From positions 310,001 to 374,000 of the forward strand of contig NZ_DASYGY010000007.1 of the NCBI RefSeq assembly GCF_035999195.1: a stretch of DNA of 64,000 bases. The letters are read 5' to 3'. Shown here one piece after another: positions 28,140 to 36,798 of this stretch. Origin of the DNA: Pseudoxanthomonas sp. Its GTDB lineage: Bacteria; Pseudomonadota; Gammaproteobacteria; Xanthomonadales; Xanthomonadaceae. Every line of letters starts with the position of its first letter. Positions within the stretch are counted from its first letter, which is position 1. The notes under the pieces are model-generated. The model had not been told where the DNA came from. It did not search any database and saw only the letters and a list, made by a program, of their open reading frames with translations. The position numbers and the translations under genes were made by a program.

Positions 28140-29495
28140 TCAGCGCATCAGCACCACTTCCTCGGCGCTGGTCGGATGGAGGGCGACGGTGTCGTGCAGG
28201 TCGGCCAGGGTGATGCCCTTCTTCAACGCCACCGCGAAGCCCTGCAGCATCTCGTCCGCGCCCTCGCCCAGCAGATGCAGGCCGACCACGCGCCTGTCCT
28301 CGCCCACGCAGACCAGCTTGAACAGGCTGCGCTGCGGCGAATCGGCCAATGCGTGCAGCATGGGCCGGAAACGCGTGGTCAGCACATGCACCGCATCGCC
28401 GTATCGCGCGCGCGCGTCGGCTTCGCTCAATCCCACCGTGCCCACGGGCGGATGCGAGAACACGACGGTCGGAATCCCGGCGTAGTCGAAGCGTGCCTCC
28501 GGCTGTCCGCCGAACAGCCGGTCCATCAGCCGTCGTGCCGCCGCGATGGCCACCGGCGTCAACGCCGCCTGGCCGGTGACGTCGCCCACCGCATGGATAC
28601 CGGTGATGTTCGTGTCCTGCCGCGCGTCCACCTGCACGAAGCCCTTCGCGTCGAGGGCAACGCCGGCCGCCTCCAGGCCCATGTCGCGTGTCGATGCGCG
28701 GCGACCGGTCGCGAAGATCACCTCGTCGAACCGGTCCGTCCGCATGCCGTCCTCGGCCAGCAACACCACGCCCTTGTCGGGCGCGGATTCCAGCGCCGCC
28801 ACCGCGTGTCCAAAGTGCAGGCGCACGCCGTGCTGGCGCATGTCCGCAGCCAGTTCGTCGGTGATCTGCGTGTCGAACCCATCCAGCAGGCGCGGCCCGC
28901 GCACGAACACCTCCACCTGGCTGCCCAGCGCCTGCAGCACGCCGGCCAGTTCCACCGCCACGTAGCCGCCGCCGATGATCGCCACGCGCGGCGGTGCCGC
29001 ACACAGGCTGAAGAAATCGTCGGAGACCTTGCCCAGCCCGGCGCCCGGGATATCCGGCCGCACCGGGTGGCCGCCCGTTGCGATCAACAAATGTCCGGCC
29101 TGCAGCGCAACGCCGTCGGCGTTGACCACGGTGTTCGCATCCCGCAGTCGGCCCCGGCACGGCATCAGCACCACGCCGCTCTCGTCCAGCCGCTTCATGT
29201 AGCTGGCGTGGATGCCGGCGATGTAGCGCTGGCGATGCACGATGAATTCCTTCCAGTCCAGCGTCGGCGGCGGGGTGTCGAAGCCGAGCGTCGACCCCAT
29301 CGCGATCCGCTGCGACAGCTCTGCCGCCAGCCACATCGCCTTCTTCGGCACGCAGCCGACGTTGACGCAGGTGCCGCCCAGTTCCTTCGGTTCCAGCAGC
29401 GCGACCCTGGCCCCGTACGAAGCCGCGCGGAAGGCGCCGGCCAGCCCCCCCGAACCACCCCCGATGACGATCAGGTCGAAAGCCTGCGGTTTCAT
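28140..29495 (-). CDS. gor: glutathione-disulfide reductase
   Basis: NADPH-dependent flavoprotein, 451 residues. FAD site 'VIGGGSGGLAGAFRAA'; redox-active disulfide 'GGTCVNVGCVPKK' (near residues 41-53); NADPH-binding 'IIGGGYVAVELAG'; 'HAVGDVTG'; the C-terminal dimer-interface region with the usual His-Pro-Thr ('ALHPTSAEE'). The start overlaps the stop of the upstream FAD oxidase gene as ATGA. Confidence 0.94.
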   Translation of the reverse strand: MKPQAFDLIVIGGGSGGLAGAFRAASYGARVALLEPKELGGTCVNVGCVPKKAMWLAAELSQRIAMGSTLGFDTPPPTLDWKEFIVHRQRYIAGIHASYMKRLDESGVVLMPCRGRLRDANTVVNADGVALQAGHLLIATGGHPVRPDIPGAGLGKVSDDFFSLCAAPPRVAIIGGGYVAVELAGVLQALGSQVEVFVRGPRLLDGFDTQITDELAADMRQHGVRLHFGHAVAALESAPDKGVVLLAEDGMRTDRFDEVIFATGRRASTRDMGLEAAGVALDAKGFVQVDARQDTNITGIHAVGDVTGQAALTPVAIAAARRLMDRLFGGQPEARFDYAGIPTVVFSHPPVGTVGLSEADARARYGDAVHVLTTRFRPMLHALADSPQRSLFKLVCVGEDRRVVGLHLLGEGADEMLQGFAVALKKGITLADLHDTVALHPTSAEEVVLMR

Positions 29496-30742
29496 GCGAA
29501 TCGCTCCGGTCGGTACGGGAAAGGATCGAAGGCAGGCGTGCGGCCCGTCATCAGGTCGGCCATCAACTGGCCGGTCGCGGCGCTCATGCTGATGCCGAGC
29601 ATGCCGTGGCCGGCCGCCAGCCAGACATGGTCGTGGCGCGGCGCACGTCCGAGCAGCGGCAGGTCGTCCCAGGTCATCGGCCGCCAGCCGCACCAGCGCT
29701 CCCGCACCTCGGCTCCGACGGGGTGGCGCAGGAATTCGCGCGCGCCGCGCTCGAGCGCCGCCAGCCGTATCTCGTTGAGCGTGTCGTCGTGGCCGGAGAA
29801 CTCCATGGTGCTGCCCAGCCGGAAGCCGCTGTCCCACACCGTCACGCACACGGCGCGATCCTTCAGCACCATCGGATGGCGCGGCACGCGGGCCGGGCGC
29901 GAATAGGTGATCGAATAGCCCTTGCCCGGCTGGATAGGCGCTTTCACGCCCAGCGTGCGGGCGAACACGGGCGTCCACGCGCCCATCGCGATGACCGCCT
30001 CGCGCCCGTCGCGCCTGCCCTGCCCTGTCGTGAGCCGCACGCCGCGGTCGGTGGGTTCCAGCCGGTCCACGCGGCAATGCTGCTCGATAATGCCGCCGCG
30101 CTCGCGCACGGCGCGGGCCAGTTCCGCCACGTAGCGGTCTGGCCGCAGGCGCGCGTCACCGGGGAAGCGGATCGCGCCGGCGACGCCGGGCAGCATGGCC
30201 GGCTCCTCGCGCTCGTACGCGGCGCCATCGAAGACCTGCGTGGCGATGCCGAACTCGCGCAGTACCGCCGCTTCGTCCACGTACTGCCGGAACCTGCGTG
30301 GATCGCGGAACACGTAGTCGAGGCCTTCCTCCTCGAACTCGCACGCCAGGCGATAACGCTCCACCCAGTCGGCAAGCCGTGACCGCGCGTCGTTGAGCAA
30401 CGCCGCGCGCGCCTGCGTGCTCTGCCGCCAGTCGCGCGCATTGCAGCGTGCGGCGAACCGCAGCAGCCAGTGCCACAGGGCGGGATCGATGCGCGGCTTG
30501 AGGTAGAGCGGTGCGTCCGGGGTGAACATCCAGCGCAGCGCCTGCGCGACCACACCGGGCGCCGCCAGCGGCGGCGCGTGGCTGGGCGTGATGGTGCCGC
30601 AGTTGCCGTGCGAGGCGCCGCCGCCGGCCGCCACCGCATCGATCACGCGCACGCCACGGCCGGCCTCCAGCAACGACAGCGCGGTCGCCAGTCCGATGGC
30701 GCCGGCGCCGAGGATGAGGACGTCGTCGTGGGGGGAATTCAC
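29492..30742 (-). CDS. DadA-like FAD-dependent amino-acid dehydrogenase
   Basis: 416 residues. N-terminal FAD dinucleotide fold 'LILGAGAIGLATALSLLEAG'; 'ASHGNCGTITPSHAPPLAAPGV' and 'WCGWRPMTWDDLPLLG' and 'LAAGHGMLGISMSAATG' are typical of D-amino-acid dehydrogenase and D-hydroxyproline dehydrogenase enzymes. Substrate cannot be fixed from sequence. First gene of a four-gene run with gor, hutG and EamA; translationally coupled to gor. Confidence 0.85.
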   Translation of the reverse strand: MNSPHDDVLILGAGAIGLATALSLLEAGRGVRVIDAVAAGGGASHGNCGTITPSHAPPLAAPGVVAQALRWMFTPDAPLYLKPRIDPALWHWLLRFAARCNARDWRQSTQARAALLNDARSRLADWVERYRLACEFEEEGLDYVFRDPRRFRQYVDEAAVLREFGIATQVFDGAAYEREEPAMLPGVAGAIRFPGDARLRPDRYVAELARAVRERGGIIEQHCRVDRLEPTDRGVRLTTGQGRRDGREAVIAMGAWTPVFARTLGVKAPIQPGKGYSITYSRPARVPRHPMVLKDRAVCVTVWDSGFRLGSTMEFSGHDDTLNEIRLAALERGAREFLRHPVGAEVRERWCGWRPMTWDDLPLLGRAPRHDHVWLAAGHGMLGISMSAATGQLMADLMTGRTPAFDPFPYRPERFA

Positions 30743-30761
30743 CGCGGCAGTCTAGTCGGAA

Positions 30762-32009
30762 TTACTCCGTCCGAAGCCGCAGCGGCTGCGGTTTCAGATA
30801 GGTCGCCGACCGCCACAGCCATTCCATCGGGCCGAAACGGAACCGCGACAGCCAGAGACGGCTCAGCAGCGCCTGCGTGCCGAACAGCACCAGCGCGAAC
30901 AGCGGCTGCCAGGCACGCGGCAGCTGCTCGAAATAGCCCAGCCCGTAACCGTAGAAAATCCATGTGCAGACCAGCGACTGCATCAGGTAGTTGGTCAGCG
31001 CCATGCGGCCCGCCGGTGCCAGCCAGCCCAGCGGCCGCTGCCAGACCGGAGACGCCAACGCACGCATCACCCACGCCACGTAGCCCAGGCACATCAGCAG
31101 GTTGGCCAGCATCTGCAGGGTGAACGCCGCGGACACGCGCAGGTTGAAGGTGGCGAAATCCATGGTCGGCACCAGCGCCACCGAGCCCAGCATCGCCAGC
31201 AGGCCGAGCGGAAGCGCGCCCCAGCGCAGCCAGGCATACAAGCGCGGAAACTCCCGCGGCCGCGTGATCGCCCCGCTGCGCACGAACCAGGCGCCGAGCA
31301 GGAACATGCCGAACACGATGAAGCCGAACATGGTGATGTTGCTGAGCGCCATGCCGGTGCTCTTCAACCGCTGCCAAGTGACCTCGGCGTAGGTGCCGCT
31401 GCCGTAGGCGGTCCGCTCGCTCTCGATCAGCGCCTGCATCTGCACGCCGATCTGCCCCATGGCCTTGTCCCAGCCTTCGGTGCCGGCCAGCAGCGACCCC
31501 ATGCCGCCCATCAACAGCATGAAGCCGATCGGCATGGCGTACGCGAGCAGGGCCAGCGGCACGAACCAGCGGGTCGGCAGCGGCCGGAACGCCAGCAGCA
31601 GGAACGAGCACAGCGCGTACATCATCAGCACATCGCCGGCCCAGATGAAGAGCGCATGGACCACGCCGAAGGCCAGCAGCACCAGGCCGCGCCGCCAGTA
31701 CACGCCGGCGAACGGCCGGCCCGCCTGCTCCGCCCGCTGCGACATCACCGCGAACCCCATGCCGAACAGCAGCGAGAACAGGGTGTAGAACTTGCCCTGC
31801 ACCAGCACGTAGACCAGCAGGTCCACGGTGCGGTCCACGCCGGTCAGTGCGGGATCCAGCCCGGTCCCCGCGGCCATCACCGGCCCCACGAAGCCTTCCA
31901 GGTTCATCAGCAGGATGCCCAGCAGCGCGACGCCGCGCAGCACGTCCATTGCCCCGATGCGCTCGGCCGCCGCGATGGGGGCCAGGTTCTCCGTGTTCGT
32001 CGCCGTCAT
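30762..32009 (-). CDS. DUF418 (YeiB-like) membrane protein
   Basis: 415 residues with roughly ten TM segments. N-terminal 'RIGAMDVLRGVALLGILLMN' and the C-terminal DUF418 region with 'LAPAGRMALTNYLMQSL' are diagnostic. Function unknown; related to acyltransferase-3-type membrane proteins. Stops 19 nt before the FAD oxidase start, so could share its transcript. Confidence 0.9.
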   Translation of the reverse strand: MTATNTENLAPIAAAERIGAMDVLRGVALLGILLMNLEGFVGPVMAAGTGLDPALTGVDRTVDLLVYVLVQGKFYTLFSLLFGMGFAVMSQRAEQAGRPFAGVYWRRGLVLLAFGVVHALFIWAGDVLMMYALCSFLLLAFRPLPTRWFVPLALLAYAMPIGFMLLMGGMGSLLAGTEGWDKAMGQIGVQMQALIESERTAYGSGTYAEVTWQRLKSTGMALSNITMFGFIVFGMFLLGAWFVRSGAITRPREFPRLYAWLRWGALPLGLLAMLGSVALVPTMDFATFNLRVSAAFTLQMLANLLMCLGYVAWVMRALASPVWQRPLGWLAPAGRMALTNYLMQSLVCTWIFYGYGLGYFEQLPRAWQPLFALVLFGTQALLSRLWLSRFRFGPMEWLWRSATYLKPQPLRLRTE

Positions 32010-32066
32010 TCGCTTCCCCTGATGTGGTCCGCGATTAGACCATGCGCGGCCGCGGATCCCGCCTGC

Positions 32067-32096
32067 AAAAAAGAACGGCCCGCTCGCGCGGGCCGT
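32067..32096 (-). terminator. Rho-independent terminator of slyD
   Basis: On the minus strand a 9-bp perfect stem (ACGGCCCGC / GCGGGCCGT, GCGA loop; 32075-32096) is followed by TCTTTTTT, 24 nt past the slyD stop. Confidence 0.85.
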
Positions 32097-32119
32097 CGGA
32101 TCACGCGATGCCGCGCGAC

Positions 32120-32599
32120 TCAGTGATGGTGGCCACCGTCGCCGTGCACATGGCCGTGCTCGATCTCCTCGGCGCTGGCTTCGCGCACTTCAACGATCTC
32201 CACGTCGAAGTGCAGGTCCTTGCCGGCCATCGGATGGTTGAGGTCCACGTCGACCACGCTCATGCCGATCTTCTGGATGGTGACCGCGCGCGGGCCGAAG
32301 TTGGTCTGCAGCACCACCTGCTGCCCCGGCACCAGGCGCTGGTTGCCGAAATGCTTCTTCGGCACGCGCTGGGTCAGGCCGTCACGGCGCTCGCCGTAGG
32401 CATCGGCTGCGGCGACGTCGACCCCGAAGCTCTCGCCCGCCTCGCGGTCCTGCATGGCGTTCTCCAGGCCCGGGATGATGTTGCCGTGGCCGATCAGGAT
32501 CGCCAGCGGCTCGCGGTCCTTCGAGCTTTCGATCGGCTCCTGGCCGGCTTCGGACACGGTGTAGTGGAAACGGACGACGCTGTCTTTTGCGATTTTCAT
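32120..32599 (-). CDS. slyD: FKBP-type peptidyl-prolyl isomerase SlyD
   Basis: Cytosolic prolyl isomerase and chaperone with metal-binding tail. 159 residues: FKBP domain 'VRFHYTVSE', 'LIGHGNIIPGLENAM', the inserted-flap domain, 'DLNHPMAGKDLHFDVEIVEVREA', and a His-rich end 'HGHVHGDGGHHH' suited to Ni/Zn binding but shorter than in E. coli. The start at 32599 gives the usual 'MKIAKDSVV'. Divergent from the C40 lipoprotein gene. Confidence 0.94.
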   Translation of the reverse strand: MKIAKDSVVRFHYTVSEAGQEPIESSKDREPLAILIGHGNIIPGLENAMQDREAGESFGVDVAAADAYGERRDGLTQRVPKKHFGNQRLVPGQQVVLQTNFGPRAVTIQKIGMSVVDVDLNHPMAGKDLHFDVEIVEVREASAEEIEHGHVHGDGGHHH

Positions 32600-32682
32600 G
32601 CGGGACTCTGGACGGGGCCTGCCGGCCGGCAGGACGGGGGCGGCTTGTCGGCCGCAAGGGAATGCGGCGAAGATGCGCCGCG

Positions 32683-33240
32683 ATGAAGGCCCGACATTAT
32701 CCCGGCTTGCCCACGCCCGCGCCACTTCGGTCGTTGGCCCCCCTCGTGCTCGGTACCTGCCTGCTGGTGCTCGCCGGCTGTGGCGGCTCCAAGCCGCAGG
32801 CGCGCAAGGCCTCGCCGCCCCCGGCGCAGCGCGACTGGCCGGCAGTGCAGGCCGACGATCCGGCTGCTGCCACGTCGGTGCTGATGCGCGCGATCGGCCT
32901 GGTCGGCACGCCCTACCGCTACGGCGGCAACACGCCGGAATCCGGCTTCGACTGCAGCGGGCTGGTGACCTACGTGTACCGGGACATGCTGGACCTGCGC
33001 CTGCCGCGGACCTCGCGCGAACTGGCGCAGGTGCAGGGGCCGAAGATCGAGCCGCGCCGACTGGCGCCGGCCGACCTGGTGTTCTTCGGCAGCCGGGGCA
33101 ATGTCACTCACGTCGGCATCTACGTCGGGGAAGGCCGCTTCGTGCACGCCCCCAGCACCGGCGGGACAGTTCGGCTCGACCATCTGGACGGGCCCTACTG
33201 GCGGGACCACTACAGCGGCGCCAAACGCGTACTTCGTTAG
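32683..33240 (+). CDS. C40 (NlpC/P60) peptidase lipoprotein
   Basis: 185 residues. Signal with lipobox 'VLAGCGG', a Pro/Ala linker, then a C40 domain: 'LVGTPYRYGG', catalytic Cys91 in 'SGFDCSGLV', 'LAPADLVFF', and the His in 'VTHVGIYVGEG'. Like E. coli Spr/MepS it probably cleaves peptidoglycan cross-links or stem peptides from the outer membrane. The ATG at 32683 gives a compact signal; an ATG at 32662 (seven residues longer) is possible. A paralog follows directly. Confidence 0.86.
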   Translation: MKARHYPGLPTPAPLRSLAPLVLGTCLLVLAGCGGSKPQARKASPPPAQRDWPAVQADDPAAATSVLMRAIGLVGTPYRYGGNTPESGFDCSGLVTYVYRDMLDLRLPRTSRELAQVQGPKIEPRRLAPADLVFFGSRGNVTHVGIYVGEGRFVHAPSTGGTVRLDHLDGPYWRDHYSGAKRVLR

Positions 33241-33359
33241 GATTCGGTCAAGTCTGTGACGCGCAACGTTCACGCTTAACAAATAAATAACGATTTCTGA
33301 ACCAAATCGGGCCGATCAGCCGGCATTATCGCCGCTGACTTGTTAAACCCTACCTGCGC

Positions 33360-34142
33360 GTGACGACCGACGACGACCTGCCCACAGGCCAGCCTGCCGC
33401 CACCCACCGCCTGTCGCGGAGGGTTTCCCTTCTTCTCCTGAGCCTCGGCCTGTGTGCCGTCGCGTCCGTAGCGCAGGCACAGAGTGCTCCCGCCGACGTC
33501 GACGCCGCGTCAACTCCGGCCTCCCCGGACGTCGTGACGCCTGCCCCGGCGGCCGCCGCCAAGCCGGTCATCACCAGCGTCAAGGAAAAGGCGGCCGAAG
33601 CCGCCACCGCCACGCTCTCCGCCCTCCTGCCGCGCCTGGCCGCCAGCGACACGCTGCCGCTGGTCGACCGCTCGGCCATGGTGGCCGGCGACATCAGCAA
33701 GCTGCTGGCCGCCTACGATCTGAGCAAGGAAGGCGTCGTCGCCCAGGAACAGCAGGGCGGCAAGGTCAACATGGTGCTGCAGCGCGCGCTGGCCCTGATG
33801 GGCACGCCGTACCGCTGGGGCGGCACCTCGCCCGACAGCGGCTTCGACTGCAGCGGACTGGTCGGCTACGTCTTCCGCACCGCGCTGGGCATCGAGCTGC
33901 CGCGCGTCTCCCGCGACATGGCCAGCAAGGCGGACGCCGAACTGGTCGCCGCCCGCGACCAGCTGCGCCAGGGCGACCTGGTGTTCTTCGGCCTGAAGGG
34001 GCGCATCAACCACGTCGGCATCTACGTGGGCGAAGGCCGCTTCCTGCATTCGCCCAGCAGCGGCAAGGACGTGCGCGTGGACAGCCTGATCACCGGCTAC
34101 TGGGCGAACCGCTACCTCAGCGGTCGCCGCGTCGCGATGTAA
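33360..34142 (+). CDS. C40 (NlpC/P60) peptidase, secreted paralog
   Basis: 260 residues from a GTG start. The signal peptide ends 'VASVAQAQ' (no lipobox), then about 90 Ala/Pro-rich residues, then a C40 domain: 'MGTPYRWGGTSPDSGFDCSGLVGYV' split, catalytic Cys164, 'LRQGDLVFF', and the His of 'INHVGIYVGEG'. The domain closely resembles the lipoprotein upstream, suggesting duplication with a change of address: one membrane-anchored, one soluble. An AT-rich 119-nt gap separates them, so it likely has its own promoter. Confidence 0.84.
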   Translation: MTTDDDLPTGQPAATHRLSRRVSLLLLSLGLCAVASVAQAQSAPADVDAASTPASPDVVTPAPAAAAKPVITSVKEKAAEAATATLSALLPRLAASDTLPLVDRSAMVAGDISKLLAAYDLSKEGVVAQEQQGGKVNMVLQRALALMGTPYRWGGTSPDSGFDCSGLVGYVFRTALGIELPRVSRDMASKADAELVAARDQLRQGDLVFFGLKGRINHVGIYVGEGRFLHSPSSGKDVRVDSLITGYWANRYLSGRRVAM

Positions 34143-34169
34143 CGCGCGCCGCGCCGGTGAGTCCATGCA

Positions 34170-34192
34170 GAAGGCCGCCTTGTGCGGCCTTC
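34170..34192 (+). terminator. hairpin after the second C40 gene
   Basis: GAAGGCCGC-cttgt-GCGGCCTTC, 27 nt past the stop codon. Nine perfect pairs; only a weak T content follows, so a probable terminator rather than a certain one. Confidence 0.6.
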
Positions 34193-34313
34193 ATGCTGTC
34201 CGGCCATCGCGATGCGCCGCAGCTTGCGCGGGATGTCGGGTTGCCGCCATCCTCCGGAGGCGCGTCGATAGCCGCGCATCACCTGTCCGTTGCACGAAGG
34301 GGAGTCGTACGCG

Positions 34314-35180
34314 ATGCAGGCATCACTGCTGACCAACCTGCTGTTGCCGCTGGCCCTGGGCATCATCATGCTCGGCCTCGGGCTGGGGCTCACGCTCGAG
34401 GATTTCCGTCGTGTCGCCCGCTATCCGCGCGCCGTGCTGATCGGTCTGGCGCTGCAGACGCTGGTGCTGCCGTGGGTCGCGTTTGGCCTGGCGCTCGGCT
34501 TCGGCCTGCCCGCCGAACTGGCGGTCGGCCTGATGCTGCTGGCCGCCTCGCCCGGCGGCGCCACCGCCAACATCTACAGCCACCTCGCCCGCGGCGACGT
34601 GGCCCTGAACATCACGCTCACCGCGATCAACAGCCTGCTGTGCCTGCTGACGCTGCCGGTGATCCTGAACCTGTCGCTGGAGTACTTCCTCGGCGCCGGC
34701 CAGTACGTGCCGCCGCCGACGAAGAAGGTGGTCGAGGTGGCCGCGATCATCCTGGTGCCGGTCGCCATCGGCATGCTGCTGCGCGCGAAGGCGCCCGGCT
34801 TCGCGGCAAAGACCGAGAAGCCCATCCGCCTGCTCTCCGTGCTGGTGCTTGCCTTGCTGGTCGTGGCCGCGGTCGCGCAGGAATGGAGGACGCTGACCAC
34901 CTACTTCGCCATCGTCGGCCTCGCCTGCCTGCTGTTCAACCTGGCCAGCATGGGCGCCGGTTATGGGACACCGCTGGCCTTGCGGCTGCCCAAGAAGCAG
35001 GCCATCGCCATCGCGATGGAAATCGGCATCCACAACGGCACGCTGGCGATCTTCATCGCGCTCAACGTGCTGCAGAACCCCACCATCTCGGTGCCGGCGG
35101 CGGTCTACAGCCTGCTTATGTTCGTCACCGCAGCGGTGTTCGCCTGGTGGGTGTCGCGGGACAAGGACGCCGTCACCTGA
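34314..35180 (+). CDS. bile acid:sodium symporter-family transporter
   Basis: 288 residues, nine or so TM helices, SBF/BASS family. 'LGLGLGLTLEDF' and 'LLAASPGGATANIYSHLARGD' are family signatures, and 'EIGIHNGTLAIFIALNVL' marks the second half. Likely imports an organic anion with sodium; substrate not known (bacterial members carry pantoate, pyruvate and others). The start at 34314 has GGGGAG 9 nt upstream. Confidence 0.88.
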   Translation: MQASLLTNLLLPLALGIIMLGLGLGLTLEDFRRVARYPRAVLIGLALQTLVLPWVAFGLALGFGLPAELAVGLMLLAASPGGATANIYSHLARGDVALNITLTAINSLLCLLTLPVILNLSLEYFLGAGQYVPPPTKKVVEVAAIILVPVAIGMLLRAKAPGFAAKTEKPIRLLSVLVLALLVVAAVAQEWRTLTTYFAIVGLACLLFNLASMGAGYGTPLALRLPKKQAIAIAMEIGIHNGTLAIFIALNVLQNPTISVPAAVYSLLMFVTAAVFAWWVSRDKDAVT

Positions 35181-35198
35181 CCTCCGACGCCGCATCCC

Positions 35199-35263
35199 GT
35201 GGGAGCGCCGTCAGTCGCGATGAAGGCTCCGGACGGTCCGTTCGCGACTGACGTCGCTCCCAC
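35199..35263. repeat. REP-type inverted pair, GTGG variant
   Basis: Arms GTGGGAGCGCCGTCAGTCGC and its near-complement ending CGCTCCCAC, 65 bp in total, between the SBF transporter and the dicarboxylate symporter (convergent). Each arm can fold as GCGAC-gtca-GTCGC. Same family as the elements at 41154, 53434 and 63343. Confidence 0.85.
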
Positions 35264-35281
35264 AACAACGCGGGCCTACGA

Positions 35282-36559
35282 TCAGCCAGCGCGCGGCTCG
35301 CCTTCGTCCAGCCCCACGTTGGTCGAGGCGGCCTCGTAGACCTGCCGATCCAGCAGGCCGGTCTCCTTGGCCACCAGTACCGGCACCAGCATCTGGCCGG
35401 TGACGTTGGTCATCGTGCGCATCATGTCGAGGATGCGGTCGATCGCGACCAGCAGGCCGATGCCTTCCAACGGCAGGCCCGCCGCGCTCAGCACCAGCGT
35501 GACCATCACCGTCGCCGTGCCGGGCACACCCGCGGTCCCGAAACTGCCCAGCACCGACGCCAGCAGGATGACGAAGTACTGGTTCACCGACAGGTCCAGG
35601 CCGAAGTACTGCGCCACGAAGATCGACGTCAGCGCCGGATAGATCGCCCCGCAGCCGTCCATCTTGATGCTGGCGCCGAGCGGCACGGCGAACGCGGCGT
35701 AGTCCTTGTCCACGCCCAGATTGTGGGTGACGCTGCGCAGCGCCACCGGCATCGAGGCGAAACTGGACGAACTGGCGAACGCCACCTGCATGCCCGGCGC
35801 GGCACCGCGGAAGAACTTCCACGGATTCAGCCCGTGCGCGAGCAGCAGGCTGCCGTACACCACCACGATGTGCACCGCACACGCGACATACAGTGCGCCG
35901 ATGTAGCTGCCCAGCGGCAGCAGTTTCTCGAAACCGTACGTACCGACCAGCGTGCCGATCAGGCCGAAGGTGCCGATCGGCGTCATCTCCAGCACGAAAC
36001 GCGTGACCTGCACCATGGTGTCGCTGGCCTCGCCGGCCAGCGTGCGCAGGCCCGCGCTCCGTTCGCCCAGTTTCACCAGGGCGAAGCCAAGCAGACCCGC
36101 GAAGAAGATGACCTGCAGGATCTTGCCCTCGGTCAGCGCCTTGAACGGGTTGGCCGGCACGATGTCCAGCAGCACCTGCACCGGCGTGGGCACCTCGCGC
36201 ACCTGGTAGTCCGGCGCCATCATCAGGCCCGTGAGTCCCTTGCCAGGCTGCATGATCCAGCCCACCGCCAGGCCCACGCACACCGCCAACGCGGCGGTGG
36301 TGGCGAACCAGAGGAACGTGCGCCCGCCGAGCGCCGCGACCGACTTCTGTCCGTGCAGGCTGGAGACGGCATTGATCACCGCGAAGAACACCAGCGGCAC
36401 CGCGATCATCTTGATCAGCGTGACGTACAGATCGCCCAACGGCTTGAGCCAGACGCCTGCCGCCGGCCCCATCAGCCAACCCGCCAGCGCGCCCAGCACG
36501 AAGCCGGCGACGACGCGCTGCCAGAACGGGATCTTCAACCAGGCCGAGACCAGTTTCAT
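35282..36559 (-). CDS. dicarboxylate/amino acid:cation symporter
   Basis: 425 residues of the DAACS family (GltP/DctA). Conserved: 'LIKMIAVPLVFFAVINAVSSL', the Ser-rich hairpin loop 'QVAFASSSSFASMPVAL', 'IKMDGCGAIYPALTSIFVAQ', and 'GSFGTAGVPGTATVMVTLVL'. Carries glutamate, aspartate or C4-dicarboxylates with Na+ or H+; which one cannot be told. Alone on its strand, divergent from the alkaline phosphatase gene. Confidence 0.93.
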   Translation of the reverse strand: MKLVSAWLKIPFWQRVVAGFVLGALAGWLMGPAAGVWLKPLGDLYVTLIKMIAVPLVFFAVINAVSSLHGQKSVAALGGRTFLWFATTAALAVCVGLAVGWIMQPGKGLTGLMMAPDYQVREVPTPVQVLLDIVPANPFKALTEGKILQVIFFAGLLGFALVKLGERSAGLRTLAGEASDTMVQVTRFVLEMTPIGTFGLIGTLVGTYGFEKLLPLGSYIGALYVACAVHIVVVYGSLLLAHGLNPWKFFRGAAPGMQVAFASSSSFASMPVALRSVTHNLGVDKDYAAFAVPLGASIKMDGCGAIYPALTSIFVAQYFGLDLSVNQYFVILLASVLGSFGTAGVPGTATVMVTLVLSAAGLPLEGIGLLVAIDRILDMMRTMTNVTGQMLVPVLVAKETGLLDRQVYEAASTNVGLDEGEPRAG

Positions 36560-36636
36560 CGGAACGGCTCACATAGGCGGACGCGACACCTTAGCCCAAG
36601 CCCCTGCAAGCGGCGACCCTGCTCACGGAATGGCGG

Positions 36637-36671
36637 GTGTCATGAACAGGACACTGCACGGAAGGCATAAT
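36637..36671 (+). promoter_or_regulatory. possible Pho-box promoter of alkaline phosphatase
   Basis: GTGTCAT-GAAC-AGGACAC (36637-36654) resembles two PhoB half-sites (6 of 7 and 4 of 7 against CTGTCAT/CTGTCAC), with a -10-like CATAAT at 36666-36671 placed 11 nt after, the usual PhoB spacing. The start codon is about 125 nt further on. Confidence 0.4.
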
Positions 36672-36798
36672 TGCGCGCCCTGCCCGTCGGCCCGTCCTGA
36701 CGACGCGTGCCATGCGCATGGCCGCACCCGGCGGAATGAGGACAACGCCCGTCACCGCGTCATCAACGAAGACCGTCATGCCCGTACAAGGAAACCCG

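Noticed and set aside
33241..33359. Definite promoter in the AT-rich gap between the two C40 genes
   Set aside because: Several partial -10-like hexamers but no pair with correct spacing; left as an unspecified leader region.
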